Below, one piece after another: positions 46,053-56,834 of a DNA stretch of 64,000 bases. The stretch is taken from NCBI GenBank assembly GCA_003290165.1, contig QNQO01005892.1:434001-498000 (forward strand). Reading direction: 5' to 3'. A program made the position numbers and the translations under genes. Source of the DNA: Berberis thunbergii (lineage: Eukaryota > Streptophyta > Magnoliopsida > Ranunculales > Berberidaceae). A model generated the notes under the pieces. It was not told where the DNA came from and searched no databases. It saw only the letters and a program-made list of their open reading frames with translations. Every line of letters starts with the position of its first letter. Positions within the stretch are counted from its first letter, which is position 1.

Positions 46053-47600
46053 TTAAGAAACGACCTTGGCCTCAAGGTTTAAAATCAAGAAAGTGACTTG
46101 AAAGATCAGGCCACAACTCCCAAGTAACATCGTCAACAGAAGCTCCAACCCATTTGACTGAGACCTCGATAACAGCAGCGTTGTTCCGGTTAATGAGACG
46201 ATGGCCCAAAATGGCCTTAGGTTCACACTGAAAAATACCTTCATCAGTAAGGACCAGAAGATCATTGACAAGAAAATTAGCAATCCCAAGTTCTTCTTTA
46301 GCAATGAAACGTGAAAAACAAGGTGGATTTTAGAACCTAATGGCAACTCTAGCCTATACGCAACTTCCCCAATCCGTTCAAGCACCTTATAAGGACCATA
46401 GAAACGGGGTGATAACTTGAAACAGGCACGTGAGTGAACTGAAAGTTGATGATAGGGCTGAAGACGAAGAAAAACTAAATCCCAGACCTAAAACTCATGC
46501 TCAGTCTGGTGTTTATCTGCATTTTGTTTCATACGATATTGAGCAACATTGAGATCATCCTTCAATAAACAAAGAATACGATCATGATCCCGTAAAGTTG
46601 AATCAACATGTTGTACTGAATTTGACCTTGGCATATATAATGGTAGGAGGTGGTTGATAAAAAACAACCTCATAAGGAGTCATCTTGGTGGAAGTATGAA
46701 ACGAGGTGTTATACCACCATTCAGCCCAAGAAAGCCAACGAACCCAATTACGAGGTTGAAGACTAGTAAATTAAGCACCACAAATAAGTCTCAAGACATC
46801 TGTTAACCACTTTCGTTTGTCCATCGGATTAAAGATGATAAGCAGAACTCATGCGTTGGTCCACATTGTTCAAACGAAAAAATTCTTTCCAAAGCCGACT
46901 TGTAAAAATAGGATCACGATTACTCACAATAGATTTAGGCATGCCATGAAGCTTAAAAACATTGTCGACATAGGCTTGAGCAACAGTGTACGGATAAGTT
47001 AAGGGTACAAAATGGGCAGCCTTGGAAAAACGATCAACAACAACCATAATGGAATTTTTTCCGTTGGCACGAGGAAGGCCATCAATAAAATCCATAGATA
47101 CCTCCATCCAGACACCATCAAGAATATAGGAAGGGGTCGCAATATGCCAGGAGGAGCCATCGTTTCGGATTTATTAGTTGGCAAACATCGCATTCATCAA
47201 TAAATCGCCTGAGTTGGCGTTTGAGACCTTTCCATTAAAAAGAAGTAGCAATCCGCTTAGAAGTTGGGAGTTAACCGGAGTGTCCAACACATGGAGAAGA
47301 ATGCATAAGGTGCATAATTTCAGTACAAAATGAGGAAAAACTGAAAAGAACAATGCGTTGCATGTAACGGAGAATACCATCCGACCAAGTGTAATGACGA
47401 TGAGATTCCGGATTTTTGTTGGAGATCCTTGATAACTTGAGTAAGATAAGTATTGGAAACATAAGAAGCCGTGATGTCTGACAACCAAGTAGAAATAGGC
47501 AGCGAAATGGCAAAAAGAGAATGCTATTCTGGAATACGTGAAAGGGCATCTGCAGCTACATTTTCCCTCCCTTTTCTATACACAATATTAAAATCAAACC
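46053..47600 (-). pseudogene. pol: Chromovirus integrase and chromodomain-like end
   Basis: The core has MEVSMDFIDGLPRANGKNSI and VVVDRFSKAAHFVPL (47,107-47,010; first catalytic Asp as M-D-F-I), FKLHGMPKSIVSNRDPIFTS (second Asp) and a piece near 46,488-46,673. The end has [30 protein letters not shown], then, frameshifted, a [18 protein letters not shown] and [17 protein letters not shown] segment, which is a degenerate chromodomain. The upstream part (47,174-47,549) is the zinc-binding region. Frameshifts separate the parts. Confidence 0.84.
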
Positions 47601-48923
47601 CCCATTAACTTGAAAATCCACTTTGTTGCATAGGGGTAGATATAGGTTGTTCGAGCATATGCTTAATGTTGCGATGATCAGTAACAATAGTGAATGATCG
47701 ACCAAGCAAATAAGAATGCCATTTTAAGACACAATGAAGAATAGCCATCGGCTCTTTCTTGTAAGTAGGCAACCCACAATGCCTCGAAGCAAAGACGTGA
47801 TTGGTAAATGCAAAAGGACGCCCATCTTGCATCAAAATACCACCAAGACCTATGCCAAAAACATCACATTAGATAGTGAAAGACTTTGAAAAATCTGGAA
47901 GTGATTAAACAGGAGGTGTAGTCATACCTAATTTTAGAGCGTCAAAACGAACATTGCCTGAGATGACCAAACAAAAGAGTCTTTCCGGAGAAGTTGCGTC
48001 AATGGTGCACTAATAGACCCATAATGGCGAATAAATTTGCGATAATATCCCGTAAGATCCAAAAAACCACGCAATTCCTTGAGAGATTTAGGAACAGGCC
48101 AATCAACCATGCTTACAATTTTGGTGGGATTTGCAGCTACCCCTTCTGAAGAAATGATGTGACCCAAATAGTAAACCTTTGTGGAAGCAAACGAGCACTT
48201 CTTGAAATTGACAAATAAGGTATGTGCACGTAGCAACTGAAAAACTACATGTAAATGCTCCCAATGTTCATTTAAAGAGCAACTATAGACCAAAATGTCA
48301 TCAAAAAACACCAAAACAAACTTTCGAAGAAAATGCCAAAAAATTGAATTCATAAGACTTTGGAACGTAGAAGGAGCATTAGTAAGACCAAACGGCATAA
48401 CCAAGAATTCATAATGACAGTCATGAGTAGAAAAAATAGTTTTTGAGATATCTGAATCATGAACATGAATTTGGTGATAGCCAGAACGAAGGTCCAACTT
48501 AGTAAAATAAGTGGAACCATGTAATTCATCCAACAACTCGTCAATAATTGGAATAGGGAGCTTATTTTTAACCATAACGGCATTCAAAGCACGGTAGTCA
48601 ACACACATTCGCCATGAACCATCAGACTTATGGACAAGTAATAATACCAACGAGGAAAAGGGACTAGTACTAAGACGAATGAACCCTTTTGCCAAAAATT
48701 CAGAAATCATTTGCTCAATGATAGCTTTCTGAGCACGAGGATGGCGATATGGACACTTATTTGGCGGTGTAGCTCCAGGAACCAAGGAGATGTGGTGATC
48801 ATTACTACAAGTTGGAGGCAAAGCAGATGGTGTGGCAAAAATATCGGCATAGTCCTCAAGTAGGCGTTGTAAAGTGATGGGTTGAAAAGACACATCAGAA
48901 GGAGTCACCTCAAGGGATTGCAA
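47601..48923 (-). pseudogene. pol: Chromovirus reverse transcriptase and RNase H
   Basis: 48,923-47,934 is a clean 329-codon RT: SDGSWRMCVDYRALN, STYFTKLDLRSGYHQIHV (catalytic Asp), FLVMPFGLTNAPSTFQSLMN and LVFFDDILVYS (the F-x-D-D catalytic box), then KVYYLGHIISSEGVAANP and LRGFLDLTGYYRKFI. RNase H continues at 47,930-47,605 in another frame: GGILMQDGRPFAFTN, THCGLPTYKKEPMAI-like sequence with the catalytic Glu, and FTIVTDHRNIKHML. It is the best-preserved coding sequence of any retroelement in the window. It stops at 47,934 by a frameshift. Confidence 0.92.
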
Positions 48924-49013
48924 TTGCGAAAGAACCCCGTTATCACCACGACTAAGAACCTTAGAGATGCATTAAAGATTCACTACCACCACAGGTTGAT
49001 GGCGCACACCTTG

Positions 49014-49325
49014 TTAATGATATTGTGTCCCCTTAAAATTAAATTGAACCCAAGGATCAGCAAAATCAAAAGTAATAGGTCCAAATATACACAACCATTG
49101 TGCACCTAAAACAACATCACATCCCCCAAGAGGAAGCACAAAGAGGTCTGTGACAAAAGCAAACCGCCCAATTTTGAACGAAACTTGAGGACATGTACTC
49201 AAACATGCGCGCTCACCACCGTCAGCAACCATCACATTGAAAGTAGTGGCCACAGGAATGATATCGTGAATATACTTCACAACCCGTGGATCAAAAAATT
49301 TATATGTACTACCAGAGTCAAGCAA
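49014..49325 (-). pseudogene. pol: Chromovirus aspartic protease
   Basis: A 103-codon open stretch starts with the active site MLDSGSTYKFFD (D-S-G-S-T, the normal pepsin-like retroviral D-S/T-G). It goes on to GGCDVVLGAQWLCIFGPITF, the G-x-D-V/I-x-L-G-x-x-W-L motif. It is followed by a stop before RT, so the polyprotein is broken. Confidence 0.88.
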
Positions 49326-49499
49326 AATCAGAACACATTTGCCTTGTAAGATACCTTGGACACGAATAGGTTGGGATTGGAAACACTACCCAGAGCATGC
49401 AAAGAGATCTCAACCTTATCAGGGAGGACCTCGGAGTCATCAAGAGGCACAAATTCAGTTCCCACAGCATCGCCAACATCATCATCAATGGGTCAATCA

Positions 49500-50550
49500 C
49501 CGTCCATTAGGAACAATTGTTTATTTTTGCATTGATGGCCATGGTGAAATTGCTCATATCAATTGAAACAAAGGTTTTTGTTGCGGCGATCAGCCATCTC
49601 AGCTGGAAATAGGAGACGAATCGGAATGGACAAAGGTTTGGAGCCCGATGATGAAGCAAGTGGAGAAGAGGAAGACATAGGTAAAAATCAACCATTTGGA
49701 GCACGTGGTTGCATGCATAATAGTGATAGCTTTTCTTCAACCCTACGAGCCAATCCAATGGCAGTAGAAAGTGAAGTAGGACTGAGAAGCTTCACATCAC
49801 CACAGATGTCATCATTTAGCCCACCAACAAAGCAATCCACCATGAAAGGCTCCGGAATAGCAACAGTGAGATTAGAGAGACGCTCAAATTCCTCCAAGTA
49901 CTCTTGCATAGTTCCCTTTTGTTGTAACCGAGCAAACAACTCACTAGGCTGCATATAGTCAGCAGATCAAAATCGAATACAAAGTGTTATGAATAATTCC
50001 TCCCAAGTCCAAGACTTAACAGCCTCTCCCATCCATCAGAACCATTGCACAGCCCGTTTTTCAAGATGAAAAGAAGCCCAAGGAAATTTTTTCATGGGGT
50101 GGGGTCTGATTAAAAGCAAAAAATAATTCAGCCTAGTAGGACCAACTCAACAAATCATCACCATGGAAACGAGGAAAATCAATACGAGTATAACGAGTTT
50201 GCAAGGGTTGTGGAGGAGTTGATTGTCCAGGTTGAGTAAATTGGTGATGAGGTGTTTGTGGTGTAGGCAGGAGGGTTGGTGTGGCGGTATTGGTTGAGGC
50301 CCGTGGTTGGAGAACGGTGACCAGGAAGAGAACTTGATCTCGCAGCTGAGTCATCATATTGTGCATCTCCTCAAATTTTCTTTCGGTACGTGTTTGAGCA
50401 GCTTGCAAATTAGCCACGGATTTCTCCAAAACAGATTGGAAATCAGACCAAGTGGTCTTTTTGTCTGTTAACTCTTGCTTCAAAGCTATGATTGCACGCC
50501 TTTTGAGCAATATCTTGTGCTCGAACCATTGTATGTTTGGGTTGGATTCA
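49500..50550 (-). pseudogene. gag: Chromovirus gag
   Basis: From the primer site, the frame 50,550-50,133 has a helical N-terminus (VLEKSVANLQAAQTRTERKF), a Pro/Thr/Gln-rich linker, and YTRIDFPRFHGDD, the typical entry to capsid. 49,954-49,688 has LFARLQQKGTMQEYLEEFER and VDCFVGGLNDDICGDVKLL (capsid C-terminus). Near 49,590-49,520 lies a zinc knuckle remnant (NLCFN, stop, YEQFHHGHQCKNKQ). The stop inside the knuckle and shifts at about 50,130 break it. Confidence 0.86.
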
Positions 50551-50554
50551 AGGA

Positions 50555-50566
50555 GCTCTGATACCA
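50555..50566 (-). other. Initiator-Met primer-binding site
   Basis: TGGTATCAGAGC on the minus strand, one base after the right LTR. This is the standard tRNA-iMet primer site of plant chromoviruses and copia elements. Confidence 0.92.
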
Positions 50567-50567
50567 A

Positions 50568-50898
50568 TGTTAAGAACCTATTGAAGAGGGTTCTTAATAT
50601 TGAAACGAGACCTAAAGAATTGAACATAATGGAAGAAAGTTATAGAGAAGAAGAAGGAATAGAAGAAAGAAATTTTATGATATTCTCAAAACTATCTTAT
50701 AGAGACTACTTATAGCCTAAACCAATGCCTAATTTAACAAGAAAACAAACTTTCTAATCCTAATTTAGCAATGAAAACAAACTTTCTAATCCAAAAAAAA
50801 CACACCTAATAGCTTATTCCTAATAGAATTGAACTCCTGATTTGAAACTTCAACTACTAATTTGAGTGAAAACTTTACAATCAAACAACATTGTATCA
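50568..50898 (-). repeat. 5' LTR of the MULE-nested chromovirus
   Basis: 331 bp. It differs from the left LTR mainly by an extra copy of the block ending ACAAACTTTCTAATCC near 50,770-50,795. Confidence 0.93.
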
Positions 50899-50903
50899 AT
50901 GAC

Positions 50904-51568
50904 CATGTGAATTGTGAATTTAGGTTTTGAACCACTCATGGGTTGCCTTGTGCTCATGAAATGGTAGAGTATCTAACCCCCAATGGACAACTTCCATTTG
51001 CTACCTTAAATAAGCATTGGATGCAATTTATAAAAATAAATATTCCTAAAGTTGTGGATGTGTTTATTGAGGCAGTGGTTGACAGCATTAAGCATAGGTT
51101 TAATGAATCCACCCATGATCAGTAGTTGGTGTTGAAGAGGAAGATTCTAGAGTTGTGCTGCCCGGGTACAATTCAAATGATCGAACCATCATAATTTGTG
51201 TAGGGAAAGGGGAAACCTAAAAATAAGAAGTCAAAGTATGAGAATTCGACTAAAAGGGACCCATCAAGTCATTAGTACAAAGACTGAAGACGAGCTAAAA
51301 AATCAACAAAGTGTTTATATGCCAAAATAGAAGTCGGAGAAGTGTAAAAGTACTTTCATGAAGCAAATTTCATTATGGATTTAGGATTATATCAATAGCA
51401 ATGAGAATGTATGGGGCGATACGAATTGTGGATTTCGATGCATGGCTAATTTATTGGATTATAAGGAAAATGGGTAGAAGTAGGTAAGGAATGAGCTACT
51501 AATGACTAGAAACAAACTAAGAGCAATGGTTTGGAATGTGGGGTCAAGTTGGTTAAGGATGTTTTGAC
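50904..51568 (+). pseudogene. MULE transposase, C-terminal SWIM and OTU-like part
   Basis: It resumes directly after the chromovirus with a TTHGLPCAHEMVEYLTPNGQ segment (SWIM region and the E-x-x-E-Y linker) and VDVFIEAVVDSIKHRFNE. It continues through a basic linker (GKPKNKKSKYENSTKRDP) into the OTU start near 51,400 (TNCGFRCMANLLDY: D-T-N-C-G-F-R, catalytic Cys kept). OTU-type deubiquitinase-like domains are fused to transposases in some plant MULE families. A MITE interrupts it at 51,569 and a short remainder follows at 52,104. Confidence 0.8.
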
Positions 51569-52103
51569 AATGGGTGGGTACGAGATGGACCTTATCCTAA
51601 TCCCTTCCCGTTGATTTGTCTTCAGACGGGATCGTGGCGAGATAGACCTCATCCCGACTTGATCCCATCCCAAACGGGTTTGGGACTAGATGGTAAGAAA
51701 AAGTTATCTGTAACAACAAATTTATTTAAGTCTAAAATTAACACCAAATATGATTCAATAACATAATATTGCAAGATTCAAATCTTACACAATCAATAGT
51801 CAAGTCTGAAATAGTTAATTCTATAAGTACATGATCATCAACAACATCGAAAATCAAGAATAGAGAATCAAGTCTGAGAATAAAGTCAGGCTTAATCAAA
51901 ATATTAAATTAATAATAATAGATACTAGATAAATAAACTCGAGAAGGAACGGGATGTACAAGATTGAAAATCTCCATCCTGATCCCATCCCACTCTTAAT
52001 CGGGACGAGTTTGATCAATCTCAAAATGACCCGAAAAAATTGGGATGGGATGAGACGGTACCGAGATGGAATTGGTACCGTAGGATGAGATGTCCACCAC
52101 TAA
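51569..52103. mobile_element. hAT-like MITE in the MULE OTU region
   Basis: The left end is AATGGGTGGGTACGAGATGG. The right end on the opposite strand is TTAGTGGTGGACATCTCATCC. The two are imperfect inverted repeats, and the ends are rich in GATCCCATCCC/GGGATGGGAT words in both orientations. The middle is AT-rich and noncoding. The flanks (TTTTGA.. / CTTTGATA) are only weakly alike, so the target duplication and exact edges are uncertain. Confidence 0.6.
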
Positions 52104-52500
52104 CTTTGATAGTTCCAAAATGCATGGTACACATTGACAATCAAAATTGGTTGCTTGAACCAGATATGTTAGAGCTCATGGCAAACTGTTAACTATGTGT
52201 GCTTGTGTTATGGGAACCAAGTCACTACATGTTTTTTGTATGTTGAGTCGTTGTAACAATTGAACGATATACGGGTATGCTTCATAGCACACCTTGCCAG
52301 AGTGCTCACTTTGTATTGCTCCATATGACATTTAAATCACCATTGCCTCAGACAGTACCTACTTTGCCCTCTTGCCTATTTTCAGAAAGGTGGGGTAGGG
52401 GTGTCAAATGGGAGATATGTTGGTGTCAAAAAGTCAGAGCCTTTTTGGTTCATCTTCCAATTCAAGAAGGTGATTTCTTAGCTCAGAGAAAATAAACAAA
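52104..52500 (+). pseudogene. MULE OTU-like domain, last part
   Basis: Fragments such as NQNWLLEPDMLELMANCYLC near 52,140 correspond to the P-D-M-(G)-x-L-(I)-A region of MULE-associated OTU domains. A shifted frame follows with HSTPCQSAHFVLLHM near 52,280, where the catalytic His segment would be. It is badly decayed, with the end near 52,500 set by loss of any similarity. Confidence 0.5.
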
Positions 52501-52668
52501 TTACGATCTTGGAATTCATGATTATCCTGAGGATGCACTGAAGAGGGTGGGGGAGTTGTGGTTTCACTCAATGTGGTCTATTTTGGCGGTTATGATGGTA
52601 GCTTATCTCATCATAGGTGTAGCGTTTGTAGTCCTGAATGCTTAAATGGCATGGTGGAACATTTTCTA

Positions 52669-52959
52669 TCAGCACATAGTAGTGCCACTATTCCTCAAAG
52701 GTTTTGCGATTTTGACATTGGGATTTTTGTGGCCAATTATACCACAAAAGAAACACAGTGTGGGGATCGTTTCATGGTGGAGTGGGACAGTGAGTGTAGT
52801 ATCATCATCGGAAGTGAAATCAAGAACATTTGGAAGGGGTTTTATGATGTCAATCTTGATTTGAACTCTGATGTAAGTATCACCAAGCAGAGGGTGACTG
52901 TCAAATAAGGGGATGCACATATGTACCAATTTCACTACAAATGTCCCGAGTTTTATCAT
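52669..52959 (-). pseudogene. L1-type LINE ORF1 fragment with zinc knuckle
   Basis: The minus-strand frame reads DTYIRVQIKIDIIKPLPNVL, then TLTVPLHHETIPTLCFFCGI and IGHKNPNVKI. The R-V-x-I/V-D-x-x-K-P-L stretch followed by a Y-E-x-(L/I)-P-x-x-C-x-x-C-G-x-x-G-H zinc knuckle is the end of the DUF4283-type ORF1 protein of plant L1 LINEs. The last Cys is lost (Asn). The overlapping plus-strand frame at 52,558-52,908 is a shadow. No RT of this copy is nearby. Confidence 0.72.
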
Positions 52960-53150
52960 GATAACTAAGTTCGATTAGAAGATTTAACATGGCAACCCAA
53001 AATGGAACCACATTCAGAGAAATATTACGAAGTGCTCGATTAGGAACCCAACTTTTTATTGAAAAAAACTTCACCACATACCAACCAAATACCTTTATTG
53101 ATGATGACGGTCATGTCAGAAATCGAGTGAAAGGTAACTTGGAAATAGCC

Positions 53151-53282
53151 GCCAACGGGGTACTAGCTCAGCTGATAGATTTGTGGCAGATGGTATCACA
53201 AGTCAACATTCAAACCCTGTTAGAGGCTTTTAATGGTTTTGGGATCCAATAAAAACCTTTCTCACATTTAAAAAAAAAAAAA
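53151..53282 (+). mobile_element. tRNA-derived SINE with perfect target duplication
   Basis: A box GGTACTAGCTCAGCTGATAG (tRNA-like TAGCTCAGCTG), B box CATTCAAACCC, 3' part TGGTTTTGGGATCCAATAAA, then a pure A tail. It is flanked by a perfect 15-bp repeat AACTTGGAAATAGCC (53,136-53,150 and 53,283-53,297). It is the same family as the SINE at 15,999 and clearly younger. Confidence 0.93.
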
Positions 53283-53711
53283 AACTTGGAAATAGCCCCG
53301 CAATATGGGACAAATCTCAACAGGTTCATCAAGGTTCTTGGAAGCTTGTAAGGTACCTACCAACAAAGGATTTGGAATGAAAAAGCAGATAACAACCTCC
53401 CCAAAACATTTGTATGGCTAGAAGGGGTTATACGGTTAAAATTGTGATGAGGAGGTCGATTAGCAATACAGAGATAACGAAGGAGGTCGAGATGGATATT
53501 ACTGAGGTTACGGCGATTGTCATCCATAAATTGAAGGTGAGCCATGGAAAAACAAAAACCAAAGCATATCCAAAACTTTGTTTGCTTAAGACACCTACAG
53601 CAAAAGAGAAACCACACAGATACATACCTAGAAGCCAACAACATGAATAAAGATAAAACATAAGGATGTGCTGAAGAATGAAAGAAAAATTTTAATTGTC
53701 GAGGGAAATGA

Positions 53712-53861
53712 CGAGGAAAACAGCGAGGGGTGAGGGAGCCGTCCATCCCCCTCGAAATGCATGCTTGAACCCTCGGGATGTGTGCATTGAAAAGTCAAGC
53801 GCGCATCCCGAGGGATGGACAGTCCCCCCTCCCCCTGTGGGGTCCCTCGCTGTTTTCCTCG
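53712..53861. mobile_element. GC-rich hairpin MITE 1
   Basis: Perfect 18-bp terminal arms CGAGGAAAACAGCGAGGG and CCCTCGCTGTTTTCCTCG, with further pairing inside (GTCCATCCC / GGGATGGAC, CTCGGGATG / CATCCCGAG). The whole 150 bp can fold into one long stem. A minus-strand open stretch across it (53,628-53,981) contains nothing recognisable. Confidence 0.82.
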
Positions 53862-54092
53862 ACACTTAGACGGGTTCAGAATGAAAAGACTCTCACTAAA
53901 CCCAAGACCACCATCCTTAGGAGGGATCAAAAGTTCCTCACCACTTGGCAAGGGGAAGGGATCCTCGACTCGCGCAACCATGATTAATCAACCCATATGC
54001 AACTCGTAAATGAAACTAAAATAAAACTTCAAATTTCCTACGCTATCATGATGATTGAAATGAAGTCAACATGAAGCAACAAGTGAAGGGGT

Positions 54093-56111
54093 CAGTGGTG
54101 CACCCAGTAAGGGACCAGATGGGGTAGCTGCCCTCCTCACCACCCCCTGAACTTTCAAAAAAAAAATTGAAATTTTTTTGGCGTATCACTTTTTAAATAT
54201 TAATATGTGGTTGACTTAATACCAATCACATATCCCCTTTTGTACCTCCACTCCATCTCTCAGAGTTATTCTAGAAACGAGCGAGGGGAGAAAGGCGGCG
54301 GGGTAGGAACCATTCACCTTCCTTGATATATGTGCATAAAAAGACGACACACATTCCGAGGGAGGTGAACGGTCCCCACCCCGCCACCTCCCTCCCCTCG
54401 GTCGTTTCCTCGCCCACTTCTTCGACATTTAGAATTTCTGCTCTCAATTGTATCAGTGCACATCCATCTCCCTTGCAACTCTCATCTCCGTTTCACCTTC
54501 TCGATCTCTACTTCACCTTTATCTCTCATCTTCGTTTCTTATTCTCATTCTCGATTTCCATATTCGACTCTACATCTATAGTCCACCACCACCATCGAAT
54601 ACAACAGCTTCACAACAAGACCCAATAATTGTCGAATTTGTTCGGCTTTACTTTTGTTGGATTTTTTGTGGAAGTTCAGAGACCCTTTGCTTAGTTACCT
54701 GATTTCGAACAATGGGTGTTCTTGTTTTGGTTCAATTCCACCGCTCAATTTAGTTTCAAATGATGGGGTTCTCTGTTTGGGTTTTCTTCTACTCTTCATT
54801 TAGTGTATGCTAGGTGTTTATAGAAATGTCTTAAAGTTATCTCATGATCATGTAATTTTATTATCTTTTTTTTCGTGGTTTTGTAGATGAAATTAAATAA
54901 CAAGTTACAACATATTAAATTTGAGTTCCGACTGTTGGGCATGAAATGTATGCTAATTTGAATCATATTTTCTCCTTACAATAGTAGAAACAATATTCCA
55001 GGCTATCTCAACCAGTTTCCTTATTTTGTTCAACTTGCTCGAAGCGAATCATCGCAAATTGATGCCATTGTTGACATTGGAAAGAAGTAGCCATTGTCCA
55101 TGATGATAGTCAAAAGGGGCTAGGTATTATTCCTTCACTTCACTCTGATGCACTTCATGAGATTTTAATTTTCCTTGTCAAAAGGGGAAGTAGTCATTGT
55201 TAACTTGATACAACTTTGATTTTAACTAAATAATATATGCTTTATTAGTCTAAGCTACATAACATGTGGATTCACTACTGAGAAAAACTCTTTATACATA
55301 TCTTCAGATCATGGAGATTTTTTTAATTTTTTTTTCTTTGATGAAACATGAAGGAGTTATAATGCCTTTGAGAGATCTATACTTCTATGCATATAAATTA
55401 GTATATGTATTGTCTTCCCTATCTTTTATTTTTAGTCCAACAAAATACAGAATTATTTGCTATGGGATTGTTGCATTATCTGTCAGACTTCTTTTTGCAC
55501 AATAAAGCATGAGACTACCTTAAAGAAAGCTACCTATACAACAAATTAAAACAACCAAAATTTAAGCTGACAAAATCAATGATATGATCGACTCTATATA
55601 TATCTATGCGTTTAACTTATGGCGCTTCATAGTCGATCAAGTCCGTGCCTAATTTTATCCCAGTCTACACCATGATGACTTTCTACTCTCTGTCACCATT
55701 CCTATCAATATGGATAATCTAAATTTACAATTTTTGTGGAGTGGCAATTTCAAAGGGAAGGCTATACGGTGTCGATTTAGGATGTTTCCTACTAGGCCAA
55801 TTCCTTCCATGGGAATCCTTTTAATCTATGGTTAAAGTTTTTAGAGTGATTGAAGCCATCATGCGACAAATCCAGAACATGAGGCCATCATCATGCGACA
55901 ATTCCAGAACATGAGATCATGGCGTGAATTTTTGTAAAAATGCAGATGTTAAATGATTTTTTGAATGGGTAAGGATTCTCCTCACACGGTGGTTTGAAAG
56001 ATATTGTTAGAAAGAAATAGTAGGTAAGAAAATGGTTATTTTAGTAATTATTATTATCAACAAAATATTATTGTCAGTTCGCCCCCGAGTGAAATGCTGA
56101 GTTTGCCACTG
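54093..56111. mobile_element. hAT-like element
   Basis: The left end is CAGTGGTGCACCCAGTAAGG and the right end on the opposite strand is CAGTGGCAAACTCAGCATTT, matching the CAGTGGCGGA/ACCCAG-type ends common in plant hAT elements. Flanks GAAGGGGT (54,085-54,092) and GAGGGGAT (56,112-56,119) agree at six of eight positions, as an old 8-bp duplication would. Inside is a GC-rich hairpin (54,272-54,412). The rest, 54.45-56.1 kb, is noncoding AT-rich DNA; I found no hAT transposase. Confidence 0.65.
54272..54412. mobile_element. GC-rich hairpin MITE 2
   Basis: Arms GAAACGAGCGAGGGGAGAAA and, on the opposite strand, GAAACGACCGAGGGGAGGGA, pairing further through GGCGGCGGGGT / ACCCCGCCACC and TTCACCT / AGGTGAAC. 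Similar in size, layout and base composition to the hairpin at 53,712 (arms with cgaggaaa and gcgagggg), so probably the same family. It lies within the hAT-like element. Confidence 0.78.
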
Positions 56112-56392
56112 GAGGGGATTATCTGACTAGAAGTGAGGTTGTTAATGGAGGTTGGGAGAGAAAATGAAAAAAGAAATTATTATGGAGGACTGCTGAGACG
56201 GATCAGTGGATGCAGAAGGAGCAAAAGGAGTTTCTTCAATTGGTTGTCTTCTTCGCAGAGAGAAACTAGGGTTTTTAACTAATACAAGAGCTCAATCCTA
56301 CAACATGGTAAAAACTTTTTTTTAATAATAAAAAAAAAACTACAAAAGTTGGAATTTCATCTTCCCTTTCAACCAACTTTAGTTTCTTTCAT

Positions 56393-56834
56393 GAGGGTGT
56401 CCAGAAAATTGTTTTCTAGAGAAAATGATTTTCACAACAAAAAAAAAAAAAAACTAGGAAAGTTACTTTATTAGTAAAATCAATATCTTAGAGTTTGATT
56501 ACACTCGGAAAATTATACTCGAAAATATGTTTTTCATGGGTATGTTGACGATTTCATTATTACAAACTTAGTATTAAATTAGGTTTTTTTGTCGTATATG
56601 AATTTGAGAGATTTTTTTGGCAACATTGTTTTAATGTATTTTTTGTGTTTACCCGGAAAATAGTTGTTTGGGGGAGGGAGGTCGGAAAAAATAATCAGAA
56701 AATTGAAGAAAAATCAAGTTAATCTAGAACACCGGATTCATACTAATGTGGCTATCAGACAGTGTAAAATGGAATTTTACCTAAAAAATGATTTTTTTCA
56801 GCCAAAATTTCCATGCTATCAAACATATACCCTC
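56393..56834. mobile_element. Possible MITE
   Basis: The ends are GAGGGTGTCCAGAAAATTG and, on the opposite strand, GAGGGTATATGTTTGATAGC; only GAGGGTRT pairs well. Internal GAAAATGATTTTC-like words occur near both ends. I found no target duplication. It abuts the MULE fragment at 56,835. Confidence 0.35.

Larger units (their letters stand above)
45734..50898 (-). mobile_element. Nearly complete chromovirus (Ty3/gypsy) inside the MULE
   Basis: LTRs lie at 45,734-46,041 and 50,568-50,898, starting TGTTAAGAACC and ending GTATCA. They are flanked by a perfect 5-bp duplication ATGAC (45,729-45,733 and 50,899-50,903). An initiator-Met primer site adjoins the right LTR and a purine tract (AAGGAGGGTGGAA on the minus strand) adjoins the left. 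Gag, protease, RT, RNase H, integrase and a chromodomain-like C-terminus follow in the usual order on the minus strand. The LTRs are nearly alike apart from an extra copy of GAAAACAAACTTTCTAATCC in the right one, so this is one of the youngest insertions here. Internal stops still make it non-autonomous. Confidence 0.93.

Noticed and set aside
52558..52908. 116-codon plus-strand frame
   Set aside because: It overlaps the minus-strand L1 ORF1 zinc knuckle, which has a family signature, while the plus frame has none.
53151..53225. A tRNA gene suggested by A and B boxes
   Set aside because: It lacks a cloverleaf and 3' end, and is followed by a tail, A run and target duplication. It is a SINE.
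52989..53252. 87-codon plus-strand frame beginning MATQNGTTF
   Set aside because: Its last third is SINE sequence (tRNA-like boxes), so it is not a natural coding end; the first part has no recognisable domain.
53628..53981. 117-codon minus-strand frame
   Set aside because: It crosses the hairpin MITE, and neither half resembles a known protein. MVARVEDPFPLPSGEELL on its right looks protein-like, but nothing supports a gene.
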